64,000 nucleotides of DNA from an uncultured Pirellulaceae bacterium (GTDB lineage Bacteria > Planctomycetota > Planctomycetia > Pirellulales > Pirellulaceae): contig CALDHM010000002.1 of assembly GCA_937941455.1 (NCBI GenBank), forward strand, positions 62,001 to 126,000, written 5' to 3'. The notes beneath the pieces were generated by a model. It was given only the letters and a program-made list of their open reading frames with translations, was not told where the DNA came from and ran no database searches. The translations under genes and the position numbers were made by a program. Below, one piece after another: positions 47,909-56,425 of the stretch (positions are counted from its first letter, which is position 1; each line of letters begins with the position of its first letter).

Positions 47909-48475
47909 TCAATCCATTTCATTGGCGGCGGCAAGTTCCCTGATATCGCGGCGATTGACGAGTTCGCGTCGCAGATTTTGCCGAGCCTTCATCAGGCGGT
48001 ATTCGATGGTTTTCAGCTTGGCCCCGGTCACGTCGGCGATCTGCTCGTAGGTCCAGTTCTCGCCGTATTTCATTTGCAAGATCTCGCGATCCCGCGGTCG
48101 CAGCCGCGCGAGCGCCCGGTGAATTTCCTGTTGCTCCTCAGTCGCGATGATCCAATCGAGCGGGGAATGGTCACGCGACAGCGCTGTTTCGATCGATTCG
48201 CCGGGCTGAAAATACCGCTTGTGAAGGCCGCTTCGCCGATGAAAGTTGACGGCTTGCCGGACCGTGAGGCGGTACAGCCAAGGGGCTACCTTCCGCGGAT
48301 CAGTCGGCAGAGACGCCTGCCGCAGGACCGAAACCGCAAGATCTTGGATCAAGTCCTCCGCTGCATGCCAATCGCTGATCCGAGAGCGCAACAGGCGCAG
48401 CATCCAGCCTCGATGGCGGCTGAGTTCCGCAGACCAATCGATTGAAGGGGCAGCAGATTCCATCGATTCATCCAT
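47909..48475 (-). CDS. ECF-family RNA polymerase sigma factor
   Basis: The 188-residue protein has sigma region 2 (about 20-88; HAAEDLIQDLAVSVL, PWLYRLTVRQAVNFHR) and sigma region 4 (about 115-172; LRPRDREILQMKYGENWTYEQIAD ... TIEYRLMKARQNLRREL), the usual layout of extracytoplasmic-function sigma factors. It probably directs a stress or surface regulon and is held by the membrane protein encoded next. The ATG at 48475 is chosen, with a second one four codons later; neither has a good ribosome-binding site. An upstream extension to 48559 has no sigma-like sequence. Confidence 0.9.
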   Translation of the reverse strand: MDESMESAAPSIDWSAELSRHRGWMLRLLRSRISDWHAAEDLIQDLAVSVLRQASLPTDPRKVAPWLYRLTVRQAVNFHRRSGLHKRYFQPGESIETALSRDHSPLDWIIATEEQQEIHRALARLRPRDREILQMKYGENWTYEQIADVTGAKLKTIEYRLMKARQNLRRELVNRRDIRELAAANEMD

Positions 48476-48614
48476 TGCCAGTTGATGTCGTGAGAAAAGT
48501 CGCGCGGCTGCCGACGGCACCCCAAAAAAAATTACAAAAAAAGCATGTGTTGTGCACACATGCCTTGGGGTAACGATTTTTCGAGAATTCGGCGTTGATC
48601 GACGAGCGACCGGA

Positions 48615-49190
48615 TTAGCCCCCTGCCGATGCGGTCGGCAGGTTATCCATGTCGGGCTTTTTGTCCGTGCCGTCGGTCAAGTTGAAACGCTTGTCCAAAT
48701 CTTTTTGAGTCGGCATTTTCGGCTCGTAGCCCAAGTAACGGTCTTTGCGATACACCGAGAAAATTTCGGCACCGCCCGGCATGAACGGCAGCGTGCGACT
48801 GAGACGGTAGTGTTCGACCTCGTACTCGCCAATTTGTTTGACTTCGATGGGCTTCAGGCCTAATTTTTGGCGAACGTTTTCTTTCGTTAGGCCAGGCGTG
48901 TTCATTTCTCGCTCTTTAGCTGCCTTGATAGCGTCTTCCAACTTGATCTGCTTCTCGTAAGCTTCTTGCTCTTCCTCCGTCATGTTGTTGAACTTTTCGA
49001 GTTCTTCGGGAGACATCTTTGGACGCTGCAAGGCTCCCAGCGTCAAGTTTTCGAAATCTTGGATTTTCTTGGTGATGTTGGGCATCGTCACGAAGTGGTC
49101 GTAGGCAAATAGGCCTGCGACCGCCACCAGAATCAATAACAGGATTGAGAGCCGAAAGGCTGCTCCTCCGGAACCACCGCTACTGGACAT
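48615..49190 (-). CDS. Membrane-anchored protein of unknown function
   Basis: The 191-residue protein starts MSSSGGSGG, then has one membrane helix (about 12-30), and continues with a charged, helical region (about 35-110, many EE and KK pairs; PKMSPEELEKFNNMTEEEQEAY). A globular-looking end has VEHYRLSRTLPFMPGGAEIFSVYRKDRYLGYEPKMP. No family was recognised. It lies upstream of the ECF sigma module with 139 bases between, on the same strand, and could be co-transcribed. The anchor puts the bulk of the protein on the outer side if it behaves as an N-terminal signal anchor. Confidence 0.8.
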   Translation of the reverse strand: MSSSGGSGGAAFRLSILLLILVAVAGLFAYDHFVTMPNITKKIQDFENLTLGALQRPKMSPEELEKFNNMTEEEQEAYEKQIKLEDAIKAAKEREMNTPGLTKENVRQKLGLKPIEVKQIGEYEVEHYRLSRTLPFMPGGAEIFSVYRKDRYLGYEPKMPTQKDLDKRFNLTDGTDKKPDMDNLPTASAGG

Positions 49191-49710
49191 GAAAACATCT
49201 CCTCGATAACAAACGTTGATCAGTCAATTGGGGATTGCATCGACACGGCGTTTCAGCACCGTGTTCATCTCTCCACGACTATTGTAAATCTGCACGATCA
49301 ATTTGGCGAGAGTCGGTTACCGAGGTCCGCTGCGCGGCGGCAGGGGGATGCCAAAGGGCGGCGGCCAGGCACACCGAGCGGGAACGAAATCGGGGCCCTA
49401 GGTACGACGCCCTAAGTACGACTCAGGCCGCTTGCCAAGGTGTGCCCGCGGGTTTGGCCGACGTTTCTCCCACGGGGAACCGGGGGACGCCGATAACGGC
49501 CGGTCAACGGCGATCCGGCCGCAACTACGTACGCGCCGGATCAAGGTTGCTGGTTTTTCAACGGCGCTGGGGACGGCCCGGCGGGATCGTTACTCTGCTA
49601 TGTTCCCGAACCATTAGGTTCCCTAACCATGAGCCGGAATACACTAGCGTCCGGATTTCGGGAAGCACTGCGGACTCGTGCCGCGAATTTGTTGGTTTTC
49701 GCGGCAAGGC
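49191..49710. other. Intergenic stretch without a supported gene
   Basis: These 520 bases lie between the fabI stop and the start of the membrane-anchored protein gene, both minus strand. Short frames on the plus strand do not look like proteins. No terminator was found; a palindrome AAGGCCTAGGCCTT straddles the fabI stop. Confidence 0.4.
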
Positions 49711-50550
49711 CTAGGCCTTTGCGACGGCCGCCTTTGGCACAAAATGGTCCAGCAGCCTGCCGGGAGCCCCCATGGCGTTGTATCCCCCATCGATATGCAA
49801 CACCTCGGCGGTGATCCCGCTGGACATGTCTGACAGGAGAAAGGCTCCGGTTCGTCCGACTTCGTCGTGGGTCACATTCCTGCCCAGTGGAGACATTCCT
49901 TCGTAGAGCACCATCATGTCGTTGACGCCAGCGGCGCTCCCCGCCAGTGTTTTGATAGGGCCGGCGCTTAAGGCGTTGACCCGAATCTTCCGCGGGCCGA
50001 GTTCAAAGGCCAGATACCGCATGGCGGCCTCCAAGGCAGCTTTGCAGATCCCCATCACGTTGTAACGGGGCACGATTTTTTCACCACCGAAGTAAGTCAT
50101 CGTCAAGATTGAGGCGTGGTCGTTGAGCACCGGCCGCGCCTCTCGGCAAACGGCCAGCAAGCTGTAAACCGAAATATCCATCGCCATTTTGAAACCCTCG
50201 CGGCTGGTTTCGATCGTTTCGTTCTGCAGGTCGCTGCGGTCGGCGTAGGCGATGGAGTGGAGCAGGAAGTCGATCTTGCCGAAATGCTCGGCGGTCGTTT
50301 TCATGACATCTCGAATTTGCTGGTCGTCCTGAACATCGAGCGGCACGAGGAACTTTGCGCCGGGGAACCCTTGGATGCATTTTTCCACCCGCCGGCGATT
50401 TTTCTGTTTGTCATCGTCGGGTTTGTCGGGCAGGTGGGTAAAGCCGATTTCGCCGCCTTGTTCAAGGATGAAGCGAGAAATCGCCCAACCAATCGACCAG
50501 TCATTGGCCACACCCAAAACCAAACCTTTTTTCCCGCTAAACAAGCCCAT
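49711..50550 (-). CDS. fabI: Enoyl-[acyl-carrier-protein] reductase (NADH), FabI type
   Basis: FabI performs the last reduction of each fatty-acid elongation cycle and is the target of triclosan and isoniazid-like drugs in other bacteria. The 279-residue protein has the FabI-specific NAD-binding start GLVLGVANDWSIGW, the HSIAYADR stretch (98-105) and the catalytic Tyr-x6-Lys pair at Y163 and K170 (preceded by Y153). The C-terminal HIDGGYNAMGAPG matches FabI. Length is normal. It stands as a single minus-strand gene divergent from the sigma-54-type regulator gene, not in a fab operon. Confidence 0.96.
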   Translation of the reverse strand: MGLFSGKKGLVLGVANDWSIGWAISRFILEQGGEIGFTHLPDKPDDDKQKNRRRVEKCIQGFPGAKFLVPLDVQDDQQIRDVMKTTAEHFGKIDFLLHSIAYADRSDLQNETIETSREGFKMAMDISVYSLLAVCREARPVLNDHASILTMTYFGGEKIVPRYNVMGICKAALEAAMRYLAFELGPRKIRVNALSAGPIKTLAGSAAGVNDMMVLYEGMSPLGRNVTHDEVGRTGAFLLSDMSSGITAEVLHIDGGYNAMGAPGRLLDHFVPKAAVAKA

Positions 50551-50691
50551 CGTGATTGGCTCCTCAAAAACGCGCCCTAAAATAGCGATTAAAATCCCCG
50601 ACGAGGTACTGACAATTCCTCAATTCCGCGGGTGATAAACGGCCAGTGTACAACAACCCCTACATAAATTCATCGGGACTAATTCCATAAA

Positions 50692-52635
50692 ATGACAACC
50701 CCTCTGGTCACGCGGGCCATCCTTCAAGCGGGAAACCGCGAACTCCTGTCCGATTTGCTGGGGCATTACGAACGAGTAGCGGATTTCGACGAGTGGCTCC
50801 CGCATGCCCTGCAACTTGTGCAATGGCATTTGCGGCTGGCGTCCGTGGCCGTGATGCAAGGAACCAAAGGCCAATGGCGACTGCTGAAACACCTCGGCGA
50901 GCGATTTCAGGGAAACGTCGAAACATTCGCGGAAGCGCTCGATCGCGAGGGGGCGATTCAAGCGGACGGTTGGATGGCCGCACCGCTCGCGAATCCCGTG
51001 GAAAAAGGCTGGTTGCTCATCGGCAAGACTGAGTCGGGGCCCGGGCCCAAGACGACGCTGCAGGCGTTCGATGCCGCGGCCGCAGCCATCGGGCTGGTGA
51101 TGAGCTACAGTGGCCGCATTGCGCGGTTGGCTCATCGCGCCGAGCGTTTGCGGGCGATCCTCGACGTAACGATCAATTGGGACAAGTCCCGTGACTCCGA
51201 ATCGCTTCTGGAAGCTATCGCCCAGACGGCGACTCGTTTGCTCAAGGCGGAGCGGGCCACCATTTTTCTGATCGATCGAGGCCGCAATCTTTTGATCGGC
51301 AAACCGGCGCTCGGTGTTAAGGGGGGGGAGCTGCAAGTTCCCATCGATGCCGGAGTGGTCGGGCTGGCCATTCGTACCGGGAAACCGCAGCGGGTCGATT
51401 GCGACGTGGCGCATGAACAAGCCCTTGTCAACCGTGCGGTGGATCGCCAGCTGCAATTTCAAACTCGATCGTTGATTTGCGTGCCGATTCGCGATAGCCA
51501 GGGCCGCGAGCTGGGGGCGTTTGAGATCATCAACAAACTGGCGGGGAATTTCGATGACGATGACGAAGAGGCGTTGATCGAACTGGCGGCCCATGCTGCC
51601 GTGGCGATCGAGCACCGCCAGCAGCTGGAACGCCTGGCCACCTCCAACAAGCGGATCGCCGATCAGGCTCAAAAGCAGGTGCCGTGGATCGGTTCCTCAC
51701 CCGTCATGGTCAAGCTGAAACAAACCATCGACCGGGTCGCGGATACTGATTTGGCAATCTTGATCACCGGCGAGAACGGCACGGGTAAAGAAGTCGCCGC
51801 GCAGATGATCCATTACTTGAGCAGCCGCCGCGACCATGTACTGGTGGCCGTCAACTGCGCGGCCATCACGGAAACGTTGCTGGAGAGCGAGTTGTTCGGG
51901 CACGAAAAGGGTGCCTTTACCGACGCCCACCAGACCCGCATCGGAAAATTCGAACTGGCTGACGGCGGCACCCTATTTCTGGATGAAGTCGGCGATATGA
52001 GCCTAAGCGGCCAGGCGAAACTCTTGCGGGTGCTTGAAGAAAAAGTAGTCGTCCGCGTCGGTGGGTCGATGCCAATCAAAACCAACGCACGCGTCGTGGC
52101 CGCGACAAACCAGAATCTGGCCCAGTTGGTGCGTGAGAAGAAGTTTCGAGAGGATTTGTTTTTCCGTTTGAATGTCGTCTCGCTGGCGATTCCCCCGCTG
52201 CGTGAGCGCGGCGACGATATTTTGCAGTTGGCTGAATATTTTTTGAATTTGTTCGCGGTGAAAGTTCGCCGTCTACCCCCCCGACTCACTTCCGCTGCGC
52301 AAAAGAAGCTGTTGTCGCATCACTGGCCGGGCAATGTTCGCGAACTGCGGAATATGATGGAACGCTTGGCCTATCTGTCCACGGAGCCGACGATCGATGC
52401 GGCAGACTTGCCATTTATCGATGCTCCCTTGTCGGCTGATTACCACAACGCCTATTCGCTCGACATGACGTTGGCTGATGCCACGGACCGTTTCCAATTC
52501 GAACTGATCAATCGCCACATCGCTGCCGCGGGGGGGAATATGACAGTCGCGGCCAAAAACTTGGGATTGCACCGCAGCAATTTGTATCGAAAAATGAAGC
52601 AACTTGGGATCGCGATCGATTCGCTAGAGCCATGA
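50692..52635 (+). CDS. Sigma-54-interaction (AAA+) regulator with GAF domains and Fis-type HTH
   Basis: The 647-residue protein has an N-terminal sensor part of probably two GAF domains (about 25-140 and 160-310), a central AAA+ domain (about 330-565) and a Fis-like HTH at the end (about 605-645, GGNMTVAAKNLGLHRSNLYRKMKQ). The AAA+ part has Walker A GENGTGKE, Walker B GGTLFLDEVGDM, the arginine finger region REDLFFRLNV and loop 1 reading GAFTDA instead of GAFTGA, which contacts sigma-54. No response-regulator receiver is present, so GAF ligands probably control it. No Shine-Dalgarno site is evident. The gene is divergent from fabI. Confidence 0.93.
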   Translation: MTTPLVTRAILQAGNRELLSDLLGHYERVADFDEWLPHALQLVQWHLRLASVAVMQGTKGQWRLLKHLGERFQGNVETFAEALDREGAIQADGWMAAPLANPVEKGWLLIGKTESGPGPKTTLQAFDAAAAAIGLVMSYSGRIARLAHRAERLRAILDVTINWDKSRDSESLLEAIAQTATRLLKAERATIFLIDRGRNLLIGKPALGVKGGELQVPIDAGVVGLAIRTGKPQRVDCDVAHEQALVNRAVDRQLQFQTRSLICVPIRDSQGRELGAFEIINKLAGNFDDDDEEALIELAAHAAVAIEHRQQLERLATSNKRIADQAQKQVPWIGSSPVMVKLKQTIDRVADTDLAILITGENGTGKEVAAQMIHYLSSRRDHVLVAVNCAAITETLLESELFGHEKGAFTDAHQTRIGKFELADGGTLFLDEVGDMSLSGQAKLLRVLEEKVVVRVGGSMPIKTNARVVAATNQNLAQLVREKKFREDLFFRLNVVSLAIPPLRERGDDILQLAEYFLNLFAVKVRRLPPRLTSAAQKKLLSHHWPGNVRELRNMMERLAYLSTEPTIDAADLPFIDAPLSADYHNAYSLDMTLADATDRFQFELINRHIAAAGGNMTVAAKNLGLHRSNLYRKMKQLGIAIDSLEP

Positions 52636-52710
52636 TGCGAGCCGACCGAGACGGGCTACTTGCCGCCGGTTGCTGCCAAACTGCATTCACGTTTTGAGTC
52701 AGAGTCTCCG

Positions 52711-53302
52711 ATGACCGATTCCCCCCACCACAATCCGTTCTCGGCCCCCAGCTAACCTAGTGGTCCCTTCGGGGCTCCCCCTCCTGAGGAGGGCGATTCC
52801 AACGTCAAGGTCATAATTCCCGGAATCGTCATGACGTTGATCGGTTCGCTGGGAATGATCATGACCATCGTGAGTTTAATCATCGCCTTTCGTGAGCCGC
52901 CCGAGCCCGATCCGAGACTTTCCGAATTTTTGAGCGAGTTACAACGCACCGGTTACGGTCCTGTGGCGATTGCAGTGCAATCGGCCTGTTTTCGTGGTGA
53001 ATTTGATCATCATCAGTGGGGGATTCATGATGACCCGGCTGAAGGCGTGGCGCTTGTGCTTGGCGGCCGGCTTGTTGTCGCTGGTGAATTTCGGCAACTG
53101 TTGCTGCCTGTTCGGCTTTCCCGTGGGGATCTGGTCCTACGTCGTGTTGAGCTTGGATGACGTCACACGCAAATTCAAAAGCCGGCACCTGACAGCGAGC
53201 GAGCGGGACTGCCGTTTTAAGACCGGAGTGGTTTCACGAAAAAACCCGGCAAGCCGCAGGGGCCTGTCGGGGCGAGTGTTGCGAACCGATCTCCGAAAAT
53301 AG
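52711..53302 (+). pseudogene. Decayed small membrane-protein gene (stop plus frameshift)
   Basis: An ATG at 52711 begins MTDSPHHNPFSAPS and is cut by TAA at 52753-52755. The same frame then continues with PPPEEGDSNVKVIIPGIV and a membrane helix (MTLIGSLGMIMTIVSLIIAF). From about 52960 the family-like sequence moves to the +1 frame: FVVNLIIISGGFMMTRLKAW, then a third helix, CCCLFGFPVGIWSYVVL and DDVTRKF. This order (N-P-F/Y-x-S/A-P start, helix, loop, helices, FG-P-GIW-VVL end) is a known planctomycete small membrane-protein pattern. One nonsense codon and one frameshift break it, so it is most likely a pseudogene; a sequence error is the alternative. Confidence 0.7.
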
Positions 53303-53383
53303 GCTCGGCTGATTTGTTAACGGCAGATCACAGGGCCGTCGGTGCGGGGTGGCGTGGCACTCTAGCTTGGCCACCTCACGACC

Positions 53384-53941
53384 TTACCGCAGCACGGCCT
53401 TGAGACGATGCCGCGCGACGTGCAAACGCCGCTTGATCGTCCCCACCGGCGCGTCGAACTCATCGCTCATCTCGACGATCGACTTGCCGTGAACGTAGAA
53501 CGCTTCCAGCGTTTCCCGGTCGAGGTCCCGCAGCCCATCGAGCTTGCGGTGAACTTCGTCCCGGCGCTCTTTTGCCAGCGCAAGTTCCTCGGGGCCATCG
53601 TCGGCCGAGGCTGCCATGTCGGGCAGCGCATCGACGCCGCAAACCGAACGCTTCCGCTGCAGGAAATTAATCGACATGCGGATCGCGATGGCCTTCAGCC
53701 AGCCGACAAATGCCTCCGGCGAGCGGAGTTGATCGAGCTTCGTCCAGGCCTTGACGAAAACCTCCTGCGTCAGTTCCTGGGCGTCGCCGTGATGGCCAAT
53801 CCGGCGGATGAGGACCGAGAACACCATCGGGCGATACTGCTCGAACAGTTCGCCGAAGGCGTGCGAGTCCCCCGACTGCGCGCGAGTAACGAGATCGGTC
53901 AGGTGTTGGACCTTTTCGAAAGTGGTCGTCGATGTATGCAT
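53384..53941 (-). CDS. ECF-family RNA polymerase sigma factor
   Basis: The 185-residue protein has sigma region 2 (about 28-96; FGELFEQYRPMVFSV, GDAQELTQEVFVKAW, GWLKAIAIRMSINFLQRK) and region 4 (about 125-182; LRDLDRETLEAFYVHGKSIVEMSDEFDAPVGTIKRRL), the ECF pattern. It has no obvious anti-sigma partner next to it. The ATG at 53941 begins the conserved part; an in-frame extension to 54004 is possible but not supported. It is convergent with the pseudogene on its 3' side. The regulon is unknown. Confidence 0.9.
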   Translation of the reverse strand: MHTSTTTFEKVQHLTDLVTRAQSGDSHAFGELFEQYRPMVFSVLIRRIGHHGDAQELTQEVFVKAWTKLDQLRSPEAFVGWLKAIAIRMSINFLQRKRSVCGVDALPDMAASADDGPEELALAKERRDEVHRKLDGLRDLDRETLEAFYVHGKSIVEMSDEFDAPVGTIKRRLHVARHRLKAVLR

Positions 53942-54666
53942 CAAATCGTCTGTGGTTACGTGTTTTTGTGGCGTAAAAATCAACAAATAGCGGCAGCCTA
54001 TCAACTGAACAGGTCAAGGCAGCAACGGCGGTAACTGCGAACAGTCGCCAACGCGGACGTCGGAATCGTCGTTCAGCCGGTTCGACGGCGTAGGTTGCTG
54101 CGGATCAGCGGCTTTGGAACGAGCGATAGCCAAACGATCGCTCACCTGATTCCCATCGCGACGGATCGCCGGTCACAGCGAGCATGTTTCCAGAATCGTC
54201 GGCGGAGTTGCGTTTCCGGCCTGCGCCGTCGGATAAAATTCCGCCGCGCTCGGAATGGCCGTCCGCGTTTTGCCAGCCAACTTGTCGCTCGCTGGAAACT
54301 GTGGAGAGGCGTAGCAAGGCGAGCTCCCGCTCGTTGCGAATCGCCAAACCAACGGCCAGCGTGTCCGTCTTGCGAGCGACGCTTCGAATTAGGTTTGGAT
54401 TGGTTCGCATCGAAATGCTCCCGTGCCAACGCACTGTGAAAGAAAAAACACGTAGAAGAGGCTCTGAATTGCCCCCCCCGGGGGGGGAGCGTATACAGAA
54501 TCCACAATCGAGAATATAGTCGCCTCCAGCCGAGAATGGTTCGCAAAAAAATCAAAAAGGTCAACCTTTTTTTGAAAATTTTTTTGCGAACTTCCTCGTC
54601 CCAGCCAGCCTTGGTTCAACCAGGCGAACGGCTTCCGGGAAAAAACCTGCCGGACCTCGTGAAGCC
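53942..54666. other. Non-coding stretch with palindromes and a long AT-rich inverted repeat
   Basis: These 725 bases hold a C8G8 perfect palindrome (54472-54487), a long AT-rich inverted repeat (54539-54591) and no convincing gene. Several overlapping frames on both strands have no family-like sequence. It should include the promoter of the ECF sigma gene. Confidence 0.5.
54539..54591 (-). terminator. AT-rich inverted repeat after the DUF429-like gene, possible terminator
   Basis: Perfect 14-bp outer arms GTTCGCAAAAAAAT/ATTTTTTTGCGAAC enclose a second inverted pair CAAAAAGGT/ACCTTTTTTTG. It lies 75 bases after the stop of the minus-strand operon. The AT-rich arms could act as a terminator in either direction, but this is not the classical GC-stem type. 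Confidence 0.45.
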
Positions 54667-55443
54667 TTAAAAAACGCCGAGAATCCAGCCTTCGAGCGCG
54701 GCTTGACGCCGTTCCTTCGCGGTCAATGGCGGTGAAAAGTATGCGGCCAAGCAACCGCGACGGTCCATCTCCAGGAGCCAGTGGGACACTGCATAAGCGT
54801 CTTGTTCGTCGGGACTGCGGGATTGCCTCGCGAACCGCTTGCTGAATAGAGCTGGGTAGACCTCAGCGATCACACTTTTGCCCTCCGAAACGCTCCAGCC
54901 GTCGAAGGGCCAAAAATGCAACCGGCACCGATGATTCGTGCCCAGCTGCCACAACCAAGGGATCCCCGCGTGAGTCGAGTGAGCGACGCTCCCCTTCATG
55001 TCGAACTGAAAGACACTTTTGGCCGTCGCCGTCCAGCGTTCGGTCAACCGTAATGCGTTGCCAAACGACTGATAATCGCGAACGTCGCTTTCTTCATCGC
55101 GCAGGGCTTTGATCGTGGCCCCCGTCCGATGCGTTGGCCAGATTTTGACGAAATGTCGCAAAAATTGGTCCCAGCTCTGCAGTCCTCGGCTTTCGAAATA
55201 GACGGCCGGAAACGAAAATCCATGATCGATGCCAATGATCAATCGTTGCTGGCCCGCAATTTGGTCGCTCAGCCATCTGGCGATGGCGCGGCGGGACCAG
55301 CTGCGTGCCGCAGGCTCGGTCGGCGGCACCCGTCGCGGCACTCGATCCGTAGGTCGAGCGGTGTAGACTGCCAGATTGCTCAATCGCTGTTCGGGAGTGC
55401 CTGCCCCGCTGTAATCGATTCCGACGTACTGGTCAAACATCAT
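54667..55443 (-). CDS. DUF429-like (RNase H-fold) protein coupled to the MoxR-VWA operon
   Basis: The 258-residue protein resembles DUF429 members, which adopt an RNase H-like fold. It has YVGIDYSGAG at the start (D10), RLIIGIDHGFSFP (D73), the conserved EVYPALF (E194, YP) and SPDEQDAYAVSHWL (D212/D215). These spaced acidic residues could bind metal and suggest nuclease or phosphoryl-transfer chemistry, not demonstrated. Its ATG overlaps the stop of the upstream VWA gene (ATGA), so translation is coupled and the protein probably belongs to that operon. The family link is by motif, so moderate confidence. Confidence 0.75.
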   Translation of the reverse strand: MMFDQYVGIDYSGAGTPEQRLSNLAVYTARPTDRVPRRVPPTEPAARSWSRRAIARWLSDQIAGQQRLIIGIDHGFSFPAVYFESRGLQSWDQFLRHFVKIWPTHRTGATIKALRDEESDVRDYQSFGNALRLTERWTATAKSVFQFDMKGSVAHSTHAGIPWLWQLGTNHRCRLHFWPFDGWSVSEGKSVIAEVYPALFSKRFARQSRSPDEQDAYAVSHWLLEMDRRGCLAAYFSPPLTAKERRQAALEGWILGVF

Positions 55444-56417
55444 GGGCTGCGCAGACCGATGCGGGTTCCCCCTTGAAATGCCGTGCCAAAGTAATGAAGG
55501 AGCAGCGGAAGTGTGGATAGAATCGTTGAACCCACCAGCACGGCCGCCAGGGCATATTCGCGACGTCCCCACCGCGCTGCGTTTTGATTTTCATCACGCT
55601 GGGTGATTAGCGACACGATATTCGACGGCAGCTGTTTGTCGTTGCCGTTGTGGTAGTGACCCTTGAGCCGATTAGCAACTTGCCGCAGCGTGCTGATGTC
55701 CTGACGCGACAAGTGCCCGTCGATAAATCGGCCGTTTTGCGGATCACCGACGCCGATCAGCACCACATTGCGGACGGAGGCGGGTATCTGCGGCATCCCC
55801 GTGGCCGGCACCGTATCCCCGTCGGTCAGCACCAGCACCGTCGTGCTGCCGGGATTCCAAGGCCGTGCGATTTTGGCAGCCATGTCGAGTCCAGCGAATA
55901 GATTGGTTTTGCCCGGATGAAAGGCGTGCCACATCGGCATGGATTCGAGCATGTGCCGCACCACCTCATGATCCGCCGAATCCTCCAGCAAAACTTTGGC
56001 GTCCGTGTAGAACGCGACAAACGTGACGCGAAATTGGCTGAGCGGAATTCGTTCGAAAATCGAGTCGACGACTTGCGAGGCCCGCTCCCGCCGCGTTAAC
56101 TTCTGGTCACTCCCCCCATCGGTCAACCCCATGCTGGGGGAGACGTCCACGACCAGGATCAAATGCTGGATGTCACGGTAATCGATCGTACTGCGATTGT
56201 GAATTCGCGCTTCGACGTGCCACAGCAGCGAGGCCAAGCCCCAGGCGACGAAAGTCATCGCCAGGGCATTGAGAAACGGCACCGCAAGGGTCCACGCGGC
56301 GCTGCTCCCCCGAGGGCCAAACGCCAGATAGCGAACGCGGCCGATCCGCCGGGCGTGCTGCCATTCGGCCAACGCCATCACGGCCAAGACGGCAAGTGCA
56401 ATGTATTCCGCAAGCAT
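55440..56417 (-). CDS. VWA-domain membrane protein (BatA/BatB-like)
   Basis: The 325-residue protein has two N-terminal membrane helices (about 2-18 and 42-66), a von Willebrand A domain (about 85-260) and a C-terminal helix (about 292-315). The metal-ion-dependent adhesion site DVSPSMG (D91, S93, S95) is complete, with LVLTDGDTVP further on. This is the layout of BatA/BatB-type proteins encoded with MoxR ATPases. ATG at 56417 is chosen; the gene starts 8 bases after the upstream VWA gene and overlaps the DUF429-like gene. Confidence 0.88.
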   Translation of the reverse strand: MLAEYIALAVLAVMALAEWQHARRIGRVRYLAFGPRGSSAAWTLAVPFLNALAMTFVAWGLASLLWHVEARIHNRSTIDYRDIQHLILVVDVSPSMGLTDGGSDQKLTRRERASQVVDSIFERIPLSQFRVTFVAFYTDAKVLLEDSADHEVVRHMLESMPMWHAFHPGKTNLFAGLDMAAKIARPWNPGSTTVLVLTDGDTVPATGMPQIPASVRNVVLIGVGDPQNGRFIDGHLSRQDISTLRQVANRLKGHYHNGNDKQLPSNIVSLITQRDENQNAARWGRREYALAAVLVGSTILSTLPLLLHYFGTAFQGGTRIGLRSP

Positions 56418-56425
56418 GGAACGAC

